In this document: positions 32,101-40,738 of the stretch, one piece after another
How the letters are laid out: each line of letters begins with the position of its first letter
How positions within the stretch are numbered: the first letter of the stretch is position 1
Program-made: the position numbers and the translations under genes
NCBI RefSeq assembly: GCF_024397975.1
Contig: NZ_CP073745.1
Location: 1,762,501 to 1,826,500, forward strand
Direction: 5' to 3'
Length of the DNA: 64,000 bases
DNA from: Bacterioplanoides sp. SCSIO 12839
GTDB lineage: Bacteria; Pseudomonadota; Gammaproteobacteria; Pseudomonadales; Oceanobacteraceae
The notes under the pieces: generated by a model
What the model was told of the DNA's origin: nothing
Databases searched by the model: none
Seen by the model: the letters and a program-made list of their open reading frames with translations, nothing else

Positions 32101-32365
32101 TATCATCGACCCCTTTGATTTCAGACAGCACCTGTTCTGCCGGTATGGCGACTAATTGTTCCACCTCTTTCGGGCTGGCGCCCGGGTAACCAATAAAGAC
32201 ATTGGCAAAGGTCACGTCGATTTGTGGTTCTTCTTCTTTGGGGGTTACAACGATGGCGAAAAAGCCCAATAGCAGGCCAATGATTGCCAGCAGTGGGGTG
32301 ATGGCAGAATTCTGAAAAGCCCGTGCGATTACACCCGAGAGGCCTAATGGATTCGATTGATTCAT
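29108..32365 (-). CDS. RND efflux pump inner-membrane subunit (HAE1-type)
   Basis: Proton-driven resistance-nodulation-division permease, about 1085 residues with two sets of membrane helices and two large periplasmic loops. N-terminal GVIARAFQNSAITPLLAIIG, the helix-4 region SIGILVDDAIVVVENI with paired Asp residues of the proton relay, and the terminal helices LTLVVIPLLYFAA are typical. ATG 32365 is preferred (AAGGA 7 nt upstream); a GTG at 32383 is in frame without a site. Its adaptor gene lies just upstream; no outer-membrane TolC gene is seen here. Substrate unknown. Confidence 0.93.
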   Translation of the reverse strand: MNQSNPLGLSGVIARAFQNSAITPLLAIIGLLLGFFAIVVTPKEEEPQIDVTFANVFIGYPGASPKEVEQLVAIPAEQVLSEIKGVDDIFSISQPGQAVLTVAFEVGIPREEAILNLYNQVYSHNDWFPANLGVMPPVIKPMGIDDVPIMSITLSSADDEVDGEQLTQLAHALETELKRVPGTRDIYTLGEQSSVVHVELDPARMNGHGLAFSDVRNALMSANAGGQQQPLIQHNQVIQVEVGSFLSSTAELGQLIVGKNAGGLVYLQDIANIRLQPDTAEQYSRHIPISTQTDASSRNAVTLVIAKQPGMNAIDITADISQRLQALKNHLIPDNIDADITRDYGLTAKDKSDKLIAKLLFATAAVVVLVLATMSWREAVIVGGAILITLAITLFASWAWGFTLNRVSLFALIFSIGILVDDAIVVVENIHRHMHLNANKKLLEIIPAAVDEVGGPTILATFTVIAALMPMAFVTGLMGPYMSPIPINASTGMLISLIVAFVVTPWLSYKLLSAQQPASPKPSANKTSHEASHKAEDIKTDKLYRLFDRLMRPFIEGAQAARKRLLLFVGVMALIAFAVSLPVFKAVVLKMLPFDNKSEFQVIVDMPEGTPVEQTLAVLEELSQELSRVPEVKDLQLYAGNAAPINFNGLVRQYYLRRQPNQGDIQVNLLDKSQRQRQSHAIALSVREPLQQIGQRLNANVKVVEVPPGPPVMAPIVAEVYGTHYPDQIKAAKALRSLFENTDDIVDVDDWVEADQPKWLIDIDRQRAAHLGVSQSSIVQAVNTALGGEDVSYLHVENNKYPLPIRLELSEGNKVNLSQLLVMKVRAADGSFVSIGDLIRVHETTTDKNIYRKNLQPVVFVTADMAGELDSPLYGLFAAISAMPDAGLNWKQHFIKEPAIPTATEIKWDGEWQITYETFRDMGIAYGVGMILIYLLVVAQFRSYRVPLIIMAPIPLTIIGVMPGHALFGAQFTATSMIGMIALAGIIVRNSILLVDFINQQLEEGMRFEDAVVTSAAVRARPIVLTAVAAMIGAFFILDDPIFNGLAISLIFGILISTLLTLVVIPLLYFAAMRNSQHITESSQQ

Positions 32366-32392
32366 AGTGTCATCCTTATTCACAACAGACGG

Positions 32393-33496
32393 TTATTGCT
32401 CGTTCTGGCTGACTTCAGCCAGTCGGGCATAACCATCAACAAACAGGATGTCGCCTTCGTTGAGGCCCGACAGCACCTCAATGTTGCTCTGGATGGGGTT
32501 GCCTTGGACAGGGTTACCTTGGAGGCGGTTGCCAAGGCGAACCTGTCGCAACACTGTGCGCTCTTGTTGTTGCAGCAAAACAGCCGCCATGTGTGAGCGG
32601 CGAATTATGGCTGATTCGGGTATGACGATGGCCTGACGTTGATCGTAAGTGAATATCAATCGAGCCCAGTTACCCGGTAATAACTGCCTGGCTGACAGGG
32701 TGGTGTTCTGAGTTAATAGTGTTTCTGTTGCGGGCAGATTAGCGCGCAGCCGCACACTGTGGTGCTTACGGTCAGCGAATGGAAATAATGTCACTGTGTC
32801 CGGTTGAATGGTTTGATCTTCAATTTGTACGCTGATTTGTGATGCCGATTCGTAGCGCTGGGCCAGCCGTTGCGGTAAGTCGGCAATCGCACGGACATGC
32901 GCCAGCGACATTCCCGTCATCAAGGGAGTGCCGGGAGCCACCAGCTCACCGATTTCAACATGACGGTCTTTCACCAGGCCCGCATAAGGTGCACGTACCT
33001 GGGTATAAGCGAGTTGTTCACGGGCTTGTTGCACTCCGGCTTTGGCTGCCGTCACCATCGCTGCCGCGCTTTTGGCCTGGGCTGCAGAGCTATCGAGCTT
33101 GCCCTGTGACAAGGTGCCTTGCTGATGCAGCTTCTGATTACGCTGTAAAACGATTTGCGCGTCTTCATTCTGGGCAATGGCCTGAGCCAGCCCAGCTTCT
33201 GCCTGAGCCAGGCTGGCGCGTTGTTGGGTATCTTCGATCGTCAGCAGCAGGGCGCCGGCCTCTACCACATCATTCACATCATAATGGATGGCGTTGATAC
33301 GCCCTTGTGTTTGTGCTGAAACCGTACTCTGATTAACGGCTTCCAGTGTGGCTTCGAGGCTGAAAGAGACCGGAATGTGGGTCAGTGAAACGGTTTCGGT
33401 TTCCGATTCGGCCAGGCTGTGGTTGCTCAGCAGGGTGGCAATAAGGGAGCTGAAAAAAAACGACTGAAAGTGCAGCCGGCCCTGACGAAAACGCAT
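32393..33496 (-). CDS. RND efflux periplasmic adaptor (membrane fusion protein)
   Basis: HlyD/AcrA-type adaptor with a signal peptide ending near LAES. Order: barrel-sandwich part (VSAQTQGRINAIHYDVNDVV), alpha-hairpin rich in Ala and Gln (LAQAEAGLAQAIAQNEDA), second half of the lipoyl-like domain (YTQVRAPYAGLVKDRHVEIGELV), beta-barrel and C-terminal part. A small in-protein repeat LQGNPVQGNPIQSN lies near the end. Followed after 27 bp by the RND gene, so the two make one transport operon. Confidence 0.92.
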   Translation of the reverse strand: MRFRQGRLHFQSFFFSSLIATLLSNHSLAESETETVSLTHIPVSFSLEATLEAVNQSTVSAQTQGRINAIHYDVNDVVEAGALLLTIEDTQQRASLAQAEAGLAQAIAQNEDAQIVLQRNQKLHQQGTLSQGKLDSSAAQAKSAAAMVTAAKAGVQQAREQLAYTQVRAPYAGLVKDRHVEIGELVAPGTPLMTGMSLAHVRAIADLPQRLAQRYESASQISVQIEDQTIQPDTVTLFPFADRKHHSVRLRANLPATETLLTQNTTLSARQLLPGNWARLIFTYDQRQAIVIPESAIIRRSHMAAVLLQQQERTVLRQVRLGNRLQGNPVQGNPIQSNIEVLSGLNEGDILFVDGYARLAEVSQNEQ

Positions 33497-33631
33497 GACG
33501 ATATTCCTGTTCTTAAAATTACTGATTAAGAATATAGAAATATAATGGTTCGGTCGAGTCAGGACTCCGCTTGACGTGGAACAATCCGTTTCAGTGAACC
33601 GGATCAGCGCTATTGAAAAGCGGAAGTGCCT

Positions 33632-34318
33632 TCAATCCTGAAAAAGCTGCTTGGGGTCTTGCCAGTCCTGAGGGATTGCAGGCCAGTCGGATTTTCCGGG
33701 TGGGCAGAGCAAGGTGATCTGTTCACCGTTTTCTTCCTGAAAACGTAATGCATAAGCATGCAGGTACGTTCTGTCGGAGGGCTGGCCGCTGTAGCGTTGA
33801 TCGCCATCGATCGGTGCCGACAGGCTTTTCATCGCAACCCTGAGCTGATGGGTCTTGCCGGTTGTGGGGGATAACAAAAACAAACGCTTTTGCTGCTGGT
33901 CATCAAAGTGGCTGACGAAACGGGTGATTGCCGGGTTTTCCTGAGAGCGTAGTAGCTTCCAGCTGCCGTTTCGGCTTTTATTCATATCACCTTTGACCCA
34001 GCCCTGTTTTTTCTTTGGTTTCAGGCTGCTGACAGCAAGATAGCGTTTTTGTATCTGGCGTTGTGAGAACTGCTGGGAAAAAAAAGCGGCACTTTTCTCA
34101 TTGGTGGCAAACAACAAAATACCCGACGTGACTTTGTCCAGCCGGTGTACCGGCCATAACTTTTGTTGCAGTTGCTCACTGAGTTGAACAACTAACCCGG
34201 CCTGATCATTGTCACTATGAAAACTGATGCCAGCCGGTTTATTAATCACCACACAACTCTCTGATTGATAAAGCAGAGAGAAGTGTGGTGGTTCTGGCAG
34301 TTGAGGGGGCACTTGCAT
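33632..34318 (-). CDS. RluA-family pseudouridine synthase
   Basis: Isomerises uridine to pseudouridine in RNA. The catalytic motif is PVHRLDKVTSGILLFA, with the Asp of HRLD as nucleophile (about residue 60). Later marks are KRYLAVS and GKTHQLRVAMKSLSAPIDGD. No S4 domain and only 228 residues, so it matches the short RluA-like group, not RluC or RluD. RNA target unknown. The stop is beyond an unrelated short region following the adaptor operon. Confidence 0.9.
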   Translation of the reverse strand: MQVPPQLPEPPHFSLLYQSESCVVINKPAGISFHSDNDQAGLVVQLSEQLQQKLWPVHRLDKVTSGILLFATNEKSAAFFSQQFSQRQIQKRYLAVSSLKPKKKQGWVKGDMNKSRNGSWKLLRSQENPAITRFVSHFDDQQQKRLFLLSPTTGKTHQLRVAMKSLSAPIDGDQRYSGQPSDRTYLHAYALRFQEENGEQITLLCPPGKSDWPAIPQDWQDPKQLFQD

Positions 34319-34369
34319 GTGGTCGTGTGATAGCTGTGGGTGTTTTAGGGTGGTTACAGAACCATGTGG

Positions 34370-34513
34370 CTATTGTTCGGTCAGTTCCAGTAAGCGGCGA
34401 ACCAGTGCTTCAAACAGTTGGGCTTGGTCGTTATCGCTGTCAGCGGTCAGGCTGTACATAAGACGTTCAATTTCTGCGCGCGACATATAACGCACGGCAA
34501 CAGCGGTTGTCAT
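34370..34513 (-). CDS. Small protein, 47 residues, downstream of barrel gene
   Basis: ATG at 34513 with GGAGAA 5 nt upstream; stop TAG at 34372-34370. The product (MTTAVAVRYMSRAEIERLMY onward) is charged and probably helical, with no membrane segment or signal. It follows the outer-membrane protein gene by 12 bp on the same strand, so it is likely cotranscribed. I do not recognise it. Proper ribosome site, normal codons and operon position support it as a real gene. Confidence 0.65.
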   Translation of the reverse strand: MTTAVAVRYMSRAEIERLMYSLTADSDNDQAQLFEALVRRLLELTEQ

Positions 34514-34525
34514 AAATTCTCCGAT

Positions 34526-35080
34526 TCAGAAGCGGTAGCTGATTAATAAATTACTGACATAGGCATTGGGCTCTTTATCCGAACCAATACGTTTGTTCTC
34601 ACTGTAATAGTCGGCGTTATCGCGCAGGGAAGCGGATAAATCCAGCGTTACAGCCTGGTACTGATAGCCAAGGCCAAGATGCCAGCCCCAACCATTAAAA
34701 ATTCGATGGGCGGTGTCATTGTTGCGCTCTACTTCAATCTTTTCGCGGTGCCAGCCAGGTCCGGTATAGATACGAAAACCGGGTTTGGATAAGCCGTAAC
34801 CAATCATCATCTGGGTTTCAAAGCCCGATAACTGTGTGTCTTTGGTTTGGGTGCGATACAGCATAAAGCGCGACGCGAGATAATCCGACTGTGGCATTTC
34901 AGCAAATACAGACAAGCCGTAATTATCATTTTTGGGCATGTAGTCTTCTGCCGGGTCGATATGTGCCGAAAACAGCCCGGCACCAACACGAAAATTGGTG
35001 GGTTCTGCCTGCACAAACGCTGACGGAAGCAGGCTGATCAGCAGTGCTGAAGCAGCCCGTAAAGTGGAAAGCCTGGTCAT
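34526..35080 (-). CDS. Outer-membrane beta-barrel protein (YfaZ-like layout)
   Basis: Exported protein of 184 residues with a signal peptide ending at FVQAEP. The mature part shows alternating hydrophobic residues every second position, Gly/Tyr/Trp-rich strands (GWGWHLGLGYQYQAVTLDLS) and ends YRF, a barrel C-terminus. It resembles YfaZ-type small barrels, but similarity is not strong enough for a family claim. Leads a two-gene unit with the 47-residue protein. Confidence 0.78.
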   Translation of the reverse strand: MTRLSTLRAASALLISLLPSAFVQAEPTNFRVGAGLFSAHIDPAEDYMPKNDNYGLSVFAEMPQSDYLASRFMLYRTQTKDTQLSGFETQMMIGYGLSKPGFRIYTGPGWHREKIEVERNNDTAHRIFNGWGWHLGLGYQYQAVTLDLSASLRDNADYYSENKRIGSDKEPNAYVSNLLISYRF

Positions 35081-35222
35081 AAAAAATTCCCTAAATCAGG
35101 CTGGCAAGGCTATATCAGCCGCTGTTGCTATACAACACCCGGAAGCGACAATTGCCGGACGAAAACACTCTGTTTTATAGCAAGGCTCCTATACTGATGG
35201 AGATATTCAACAGGAGTTATCT

Positions 35223-35630
35223 ATGAGACATGATTTTTTTTCTGCAATACAGGCTGGTGTTATCTCGTTGGCATTGCTGGTGGCAGGGGGTGGCAGTGCT
35301 TCAGTCACTGCTGCGCCTGACTCCGTTAACCCCGATTTGTCCGCACCAACTCAGGACGCCCGTGAACATCATGGCAGTGGTAACGTGGAGTTTATTGGCA
35401 TTCAGTTAGCCGATTCATTAGAAATTCCCGGGTTGAAGAAACCCCAGTTGCAGGTGGTTGAAGAAAAGTACTCCGTCAGGGCACTGAATCATCGCTGGAA
35501 AACCTATGACAATATCGAAAAACAGCCAGAAGAATATCGTCGCCTGCATCGTTATGCCGTGAGGTATAATCTGATGATGTGGAAGCTGGAAAACAGTCCG
35601 GCTTCTGATCGTTTTAAGTATCGCTATTGA
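35223..35630 (+). CDS. Exported hypothetical protein
   Basis: 135 residues with a signal peptide (MRHDFFSAIQAGVISLALLV onward). No known domain. The mature part has a conserved-looking stretch around VVEEKYSVRALNHRWKTYDN and is basic at the end. ATG 35223 has AGGAG 9 nt upstream. Function unknown. Confidence 0.7.
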   Translation: MRHDFFSAIQAGVISLALLVAGGGSASVTAAPDSVNPDLSAPTQDAREHHGSGNVEFIGIQLADSLEIPGLKKPQLQVVEEKYSVRALNHRWKTYDNIEKQPEEYRRLHRYAVRYNLMMWKLENSPASDRFKYRY

Positions 35631-35659
35631 TGTGTTTGGGAATGCCCGGGAGGTGATTG

Positions 35660-35911
35660 TTGGAGTGTCGTTTGGGATGTGGGGCTTGCTGTATCGCACC
35701 ATCGATATCAACGCCGATTCCGGGTATGCCACAGGGAAAACCTGCCGGGCAGCGATGTATACAGCTGGACGATAATAATCTGTGCCGGATTTTTGGCCAG
35801 CCTGAGCGGCCGGCCGTTTGCCTGAATTTTAAAGCAGATGCGGAGATTTGCGGAGAGCAAAACCAGGTGGCTCTGGACAATCTGATTTCGCTTGAAACGC
35901 TGACTTCCTGA
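35660..35911 (+). CDS. YkgJ family cysteine cluster protein
   Basis: Small cytosolic protein with eight Cys, expected to bind Zn or an Fe-S cluster. Motif pattern: CRLGCGACC at the start, then [22 protein letters not shown] and EICGEQ. A strong site GGGAGG (35648-35653) precedes; I take TTG 35660 (6 nt spacer), though TTG 35657 is also in frame. Converges on the chemoreceptor gene with a 10-bp gap. Role unproven. Confidence 0.85.
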   Translation: MECRLGCGACCIAPSISTPIPGMPQGKPAGQRCIQLDDNNLCRIFGQPERPAVCLNFKADAEICGEQNQVALDNLISLETLTS

Positions 35912-35921
35912 TCTAAGACTC

Positions 35922-37532
35922 TTACAGCTTAAACTGCTTCACTAACCGGGTCAGGTTGTTGGCCAGAGAAACCAGGTTCGAGGAAACCTGAGTGGTTTCT
36001 TCAGCGCTGTTGACGGTGTTGCGGGAGTGCTCGCCAATGGTATTGATACTGCGGGTCACATCATCACCAATGCTGACTTGTTCCTGCATCTGACTGAGTG
36101 TTTCCGCATTCAGGGTGGTCATTTGGTCGACGTGTTGTGTCATGCGGTGCAGTGCTGATGCGGCTTCGCGCACCTGATCCAAGCCTTCGGTTGCGGTGGT
36201 TTGTGCGGTTTGCATCGAACTGACAGCTTTATCGGCTTCTTGTTGCAACTGCTCAATCATGGTCTCAATTTCCTGGGCAGACTCATGTGTGCGTTGTGAC
36301 AGTGTTCTGACTTCATCAGCAACCACGGCAAATCCGCGGCCACTTTCTCCGGCGCGAGCGGCTTCGATTGCCGCGTTAAGGGCCAACAGGTTGGTTTGTT
36401 CGGCAATGCCTTTAATCACCTCAAGGACACCACCCACGCTGGCCGTTTTTTCATCCAGAGAGGTCACAACTTCCGCGGTTTGTTGCATCGCCTGGTGCAT
36501 GTTCTCAATGGTCAGTGAAGCCTGGTCGGTTTTATTGACCCCATCACTGGCAACATTTTTGGCTTCAACCGAGGCTGCGCTGCTTTGTTCTGCATTGTTC
36601 ATCACCTGAGTAATGCTGGTCTGCAAGGTTGAGATCGATTGCTGGATTTGTTCGGTTTCAATATTTTGTTGATCGGCCGCATTTTTGGAATGGCGTGAAG
36701 TGGTATCGATATGTTGAGCCGCGCCTTCCAGTTGTTCGACACTTTGAACCACTTGTTGCAGTGAATCTGAAAAGCGTTGGGTCATGGCGTTCAGGGCTTT
36801 GGCCGTTTGCCCCAACTCGTCTGAGCTATCGACGATGACCTGGTGAGTTAGATCCGAATCCTGCTCCATCGCACTTAAGCTACGGTGGATATGACGAATA
36901 GGGCGCAACATAAATTTGCGCAGTAAGAAGGACAGCACAAACAACGCAATCATGAACATGGCAATTTGAACCGCACCCATCTTCATCATGTTTGTCTGAA
37001 TGTTGGCGTCTAATTCATCCAGGTTGTAGGTGATGCGGATGGCGCCGAGGATATCGCCTTCCTGTGCCTGATGGCAGGCCAGGCAGTTGGTTCCCCGGTA
37101 GTTTTGTTGGGCAATCACCGGGCGCACAAAGGTCATGGTGTGGCCTTCGTTACCAAAGTGTTCAACAAAAGCACTTTCGCCACTCATGGCGCGCCGGTCC
37201 AGTTCATCCTGGGGGTATTCGTGTGCGGCCCCTTTGCCGTACAGGGCATCAATCTGAGGAGAGCGCATCATTCGCGCTTCGGTGATGCTTTTATCAGAGG
37301 TTAACTTCTCCCGAACAGCTTCCCGATTGTGCATTGCACCGGAAATCATCAGGATATTCATGGTATCCAGATATCCCGATGCTTTATCTCTCAGCTGGGC
37401 CTGCACCATGTCATGGGCCATTTTTTCTTCGGATGAAACGGCAATACTGATCACCGTAACCATTACCAAAAGAAATATAATCCCAAGTGTAAAGTACACT
37501 TTTTTCTGTATTGAGAAGATTTTGTCGGTCAT
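35922..37532 (-). CDS. Methyl-accepting chemotaxis protein with c-type haem sensor domain
   Basis: Chemoreceptor of 536 residues. First membrane helix at about 10-28, periplasmic domain, second helix at about 187-205, then HAMP and a long signalling coiled coil with the hairpin tip [19 protein letters not shown]. The periplasmic part contains NCLACHQ (about 149-155), a CxxCH c-haem motif in a Tll0287-like (DUF3365) context. Such receptors are expected to sense redox state or a gas. The c-haem reading needs the cytochrome c maturation system, not seen in this window. Confidence 0.92.
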   Translation of the reverse strand: MTDKIFSIQKKVYFTLGIIFLLVMVTVISIAVSSEEKMAHDMVQAQLRDKASGYLDTMNILMISGAMHNREAVREKLTSDKSITEARMMRSPQIDALYGKGAAHEYPQDELDRRAMSGESAFVEHFGNEGHTMTFVRPVIAQQNYRGTNCLACHQAQEGDILGAIRITYNLDELDANIQTNMMKMGAVQIAMFMIALFVLSFLLRKFMLRPIRHIHRSLSAMEQDSDLTHQVIVDSSDELGQTAKALNAMTQRFSDSLQQVVQSVEQLEGAAQHIDTTSRHSKNAADQQNIETEQIQQSISTLQTSITQVMNNAEQSSAASVEAKNVASDGVNKTDQASLTIENMHQAMQQTAEVVTSLDEKTASVGGVLEVIKGIAEQTNLLALNAAIEAARAGESGRGFAVVADEVRTLSQRTHESAQEIETMIEQLQQEADKAVSSMQTAQTTATEGLDQVREAASALHRMTQHVDQMTTLNAETLSQMQEQVSIGDDVTRSINTIGEHSRNTVNSAEETTQVSSNLVSLANNLTRLVKQFKL

Positions 37533-37648
37533 TAACGTTTCTTAACTGCTGGATAAGACTTTCTAATAAGGCTAGTAGAGGACGTTAAGATTGCGAATAA
37601 AAATTTAACTATTGTTCTTTTTATAATTAGTAATATAGGTATGTTGTT

Positions 37649-37960
37649 ATGTATAAGTTGGCTTTTTTTGTGCCGGAGTCTCATCTTGATGTGGTGAAGG
37701 CCGCGGTTTTTTCGATAGGAGCCGGGAAGATTGGTGATTATCAGGAGTGTTGCTGGCAGGTTTTAGGGCAGGGGCAATTCCGCCCAATGGCGAGCGCCGA
37801 TCCTTTTATTGGTAACGCCGGCATACTGGAACAGGTAGACGAGTTTCGGGTCGAGTTGGTGTGTCAGGATGCCTTGATCAAAGAGGCCGTTGCTGCACTC
37901 AAACAGGCTCATCCGTATGAAGAACCTGCTTATGATGTTTGGAAGCTGGCTGAATTATGA
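37649..37960 (+). CDS. NIF3/YqfO-like small domain protein
   Basis: 103-residue protein matching the small inserted domain of NIF3/YqfO proteins (MYKLAFFVPESHLDVVKAAVF, GAGKIGDYQECCWQVLGQGQF, HPYEEPAYDVWKL). Such stand-alone copies are CutA-like trimers of unclear role. ATG at 37649 starts the conserved sequence. Its 3' end overlaps the convergent Nudix gene by 6 bp. Confidence 0.88.
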   Translation: MYKLAFFVPESHLDVVKAAVFSIGAGKIGDYQECCWQVLGQGQFRPMASADPFIGNAGILEQVDEFRVELVCQDALIKEAVAALKQAHPYEEPAYDVWKLAEL

Positions 37961-38560
37961 CTCGGATGACAGTTTCAGCTTTTCTTGTTCTTCGAGCTTC
38001 CTGAGTGACTCTGATAACTCAATGGTGCCACTTAAACATTGCTTCAACTGATGTTCATCGCGTTGATGTTTGAAATAATAACGCAGGGTTTTTGCAACGG
38101 TTGAAAACGCGATGTTATCCCAGGGGATATTGTCTTCGGAAAACAGCTGAACATCCAGGCTTTCTTCGCCTGAAGAGAACTCGGGTTGGTTCATTATTGC
38201 CAGATAAAACAGATGTACCTGATCAATATGCGGGATGCTGAGCATAGAGATTGGTTGTTCCAATAACACATCCGCATTTGCCTCTTCACGGGTTTCCCGT
38301 AACGCAGCCTGCTCTGTGCTTTCACCATTTTCCATAAAACCTGCGGGCAGGGTCCAGTAGCCCTTTCTTGGCTCAATTGCCCGCTTACACAATAAAACCT
38401 GGTTGCCTTCGTTGGTCTTATAAACCGGTAGGGTGCCTGCCACAATTTTTGGGTTTTGATAAAAGATGGTGCTGCATTCCGGGCAGACATCACGCAAACG
38501 ATTGTCGCCCTCAGGGATGATGCGAGTCAGCAAGGCTGAGCATTGACTGCAATATTTCAT
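37955..38560 (-). CDS. Nudix hydrolase with N-terminal Zn ribbon
   Basis: Hydrolyses a nucleoside-diphosphate-linked compound. The N-terminus carries two Cys pairs (CSQC and CPEC) forming a zinc ribbon as in NudC-like proteins, and the Nudix box is GFMENGESTEQAALRETREE (G-x5-E-x7-R-E-x2-E-E pattern). Length 201. The substrate (NADH, ADP-ribose or other) cannot be told; the C-terminal SQPWPFP-type NADH mark of NudC is not present. Confidence 0.9.
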   Translation of the reverse strand: MKYCSQCSALLTRIIPEGDNRLRDVCPECSTIFYQNPKIVAGTLPVYKTNEGNQVLLCKRAIEPRKGYWTLPAGFMENGESTEQAALRETREEANADVLLEQPISMLSIPHIDQVHLFYLAIMNQPEFSSGEESLDVQLFSEDNIPWDNIAFSTVAKTLRYYFKHQRDEHQLKQCLSGTIELSESLRKLEEQEKLKLSSES

Positions 38561-38655
38561 GGCAGGGGTATCCGGGTTGATCAGGCCGTCAGTATAAGAG
38601 AAACCCCAGCCTGGCGGAAACAGCCTATGAATAATGCTTCACGTTTGATCGGTCA

Positions 38656-39006
38656 TCAGGCCCGGACAGCAAAGGGCAGGATTTGTGCGGCTGATTGAAT
38701 TTCGGAAGCTGCCTGTTTTGCAGAGGAGCGTGAAGGTGGCTGCTTTTGTGTTTCTGGTTCAATCACTTGTTTCAGCTCAAACAAGCAATCGTGCATCATT
38801 TTAGAAATACGAATACAGGAAGACATCGGATTTGAAGCAATCTGGCGTTCGGCATCAATCTGAAATTGCAGCCCACGCAGTCGACGTTGGTAAGCTTGCG
38901 GGGCGCTACTGATCAGGTTGCTGACCAGTTGCTGGCGCAGCTGTTCCAGTTGCTCTGGATTGTTTTGTGCCAGTTTCAGCATGTCATCAAAAGAAGGAAG
39001 TCCCAT
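38656..39006 (-). CDS. DUF3135 family protein
   Basis: 116-residue cytosolic helical protein of the gammaproteobacterial DUF3135 family, with the marks SFDDMLKLAQNNPEQLEQLR and QRRLRGLQFQIDAERQIASN. ATG 39006 is chosen because AGGAG lies 6 nt upstream and homologous sequence starts there. Function unknown. A short run of A and Q residues ends the protein. Confidence 0.82.
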   Translation of the reverse strand: MGLPSFDDMLKLAQNNPEQLEQLRQQLVSNLISSAPQAYQRRLRGLQFQIDAERQIASNPMSSCIRISKMMHDCLFELKQVIEPETQKQPPSRSSAKQAASEIQSAAQILPFAVRA

Positions 39007-39308
39007 CCTGTTCTCCTGCACCCGAAGGTCAAAAACTTGAAAAGTGTCAAAACTAGTCTACTGGGTATTTCGAGGCGTCAAAATCTTGTAATTCTTTGTT
39101 TTTTACGATCTAAGTTGTTGAAAAATATAGCAATGTTTTTTTGACGCTTTTTGCTTCATTTGGAAAATTGTTTTAAAACAAAGAGTTAAAGCTGAAACCG
39201 TTGGTGAGTTGTTATCTATAAGTATGTCATTGAGTCATTGATAAACGATCGTTAATGAATAAATGATCTAACTGTATTGCTGGCTATGGTTTCGCTTACA
39301 ATAGCGAA
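39007..39308. other. AT-rich divergent intergenic region
   Basis: No gene seen. At 39237-39260 lies a 24-bp imperfect dyad centred on the palindrome AACGATCGTT (10 of 12 pairs match). TTGATA at 39238-39243 inside it could be a -35 for the next gene. No clear ribosome site precedes ATG 39309. Confidence 0.5.
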
Positions 39309-39881
39309 ATGAATAACTCCGACTTATATCAGCAATTGGCCGGGCGCCTCGCCAGTCGAAGCCCGCGCGAAATTCAGCAACCGGATCTGGCCGAAGCCGG
39401 GGTCTTGGTGGCCATTACCGATGAAGATGAGCCACGTTTATTGCTCACGCGCCGGGCCAGTCATTTATCCACTCATCAGGGAGAAGTGGCGTTTCCGGGA
39501 GGCAAACGTGACCCGGAAGATGAAAGCATCATTGCCACGGCCTTGCGGGAAGCCGAAGAAGAGGTTGCCCTCAGGCCTGGCGACGTTCGTGTCATTGGTG
39601 TTATGGATCAGGTCGTGTCGCGCTTTGGTTATCTGGTCACACCTGTGTTGGCACTGATACCACCCGGGCTTGAATTTGACGCGAATGAAGCTGAACTCGA
39701 TGCGGTATTCTGCACGCCAATCAGCCTGTTTCAGCAACCTCCTTCCAGTTATTTTGAGCACCAGCAAGTGAAAATTCCCAGCTTTGATTACCAGGAGTTT
39801 CACATCTGGGGGCTGACGGCAATGATGATCACCGAGATGATGAACCATCTCTGGGATGCCGATATTGAGTATCGGATATAA
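39309..39881 (+). CDS. nudL: Nudix CoA pyrophosphatase (NudL/YeaB type)
   Basis: Cleaves CoA and derivatives to 4'-phosphopantetheine and 3',5'-ADP by family expectation. The combined NuCoA/Nudix signature is present: LLLTRRASHLSTHQGEVAFP followed by GGKRDPEDESIIATALREAE and EEV. Length 190 fits. First gene of a row (nudL, gamma carbonic anhydrase, DUF1289, purT) with gaps of 26, 2 and 58 bp. Confidence 0.9.
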   Translation: MNNSDLYQQLAGRLASRSPREIQQPDLAEAGVLVAITDEDEPRLLLTRRASHLSTHQGEVAFPGGKRDPEDESIIATALREAEEEVALRPGDVRVIGVMDQVVSRFGYLVTPVLALIPPGLEFDANEAELDAVFCTPISLFQQPPSSYFEHQQVKIPSFDYQEFHIWGLTAMMITEMMNHLWDADIEYRI

Positions 39882-39907
39882 CCAATAACAACTATGAGTA
39901 ACCGTGT

Positions 39908-40432
39908 ATGTTTTATCAGTTAGGCGATTTAATCCCCGAGAGGGGCGAGCAGGTATTTGTGGCTGATAATGCCAGTGTGATTGGTAATGTTCGTTTGCTG
40001 GAGCAATCCAATGTCTGGTTTAACGCCGTGTTACGTGGTGATAACGAACCTATCACGGTGGGAGCACAAACTAATATTCAGGATGGCTCGGTATTACACA
40101 GTGATCCGGGTTATGCCTTAACACTGGGTACTGGTGTAACCGTAGGGCATAAAGTGATGCTGCACGGTTGTACCGTCGGGGATTATTCTCTGATTGGTAT
40201 CAATGCCGTGGTGCTCAATGGCGCCAAAATAGGCAAACATTGCATTATTGGTGCAAATGCACTGGTGCCGGAAGGTATGGAAATCCCGGATGGCTCTCTG
40301 GTGGTAGGTTCTCCGGCTAAAATCAAGCGTCAGCTCAGCGACGGACAGAAAAAAATGCTGGAAGCCAGTGCTGCGCATTATGTGCATAATGCTCAGCGTT
40401 TTTCGCAACAATTAAAGCCGCTGGAGATGTAA
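39908..40432 (+). CDS. Gamma-class carbonic anhydrase family protein (YrdA-like)
   Basis: Left-handed beta-helix trimer built of hexapeptide repeats (e.g. [40 protein letters not shown]). Expected metal-binding His residues occur in [19 protein letters not shown]. Bacterial YrdA/PaaY-like members often show little or no anhydrase activity. Length 174. Confidence 0.9.
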   Translation: MFYQLGDLIPERGEQVFVADNASVIGNVRLLEQSNVWFNAVLRGDNEPITVGAQTNIQDGSVLHSDPGYALTLGTGVTVGHKVMLHGCTVGDYSLIGINAVVLNGAKIGKHCIIGANALVPEGMEIPDGSLVVGSPAKIKRQLSDGQKKMLEASAAHYVHNAQRFSQQLKPLEM

Positions 40433-40434
40433 CG

Positions 40435-40680
40435 GTGACCACAGACGAGTCCATGAACCGCAAAGCCATGCCCACGAACAGCAAAGCTGAGCCAAGCGCA
40501 GATGTGCCAAGCCCGTGCGTCTATATCTGTGCATTGGATGATCAGGATGTGTGCATTGGTTGCTATCGCAGTGCCGCAGAAATTACCGGCTGGAGTCGTT
40601 ACAGTAACGAAGAGAAGCAGGCGGTGTTAAAAAAAGTCGGTGAGCGGGAGCGTGCTTCAGGCAATTTTATTGCTTCCTGA
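40435..40680 (+). CDS. DUF1289 family protein
   Basis: Small protein with the four-Cys DUF1289 pattern SPCVYICALDDQDVCIGCYR followed by ITGWSRYSNEEKQAVL. Probably binds a metal. Starts GTG at 40435, 2 bp after the upstream stop; ATG 40453 is an in-frame alternative. It is translationally coupled to the carbonic anhydrase-like gene. Confidence 0.85.
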   Translation: MTTDESMNRKAMPTNSKAEPSADVPSPCVYICALDDQDVCIGCYRSAAEITGWSRYSNEEKQAVLKKVGERERASGNFIAS

Positions 40681-40738
40681 ATCAGCCGATTTTCAACGAA
40701 CATTTTTATTTCTTTGTATTCAGAATAATGAGTAACAC

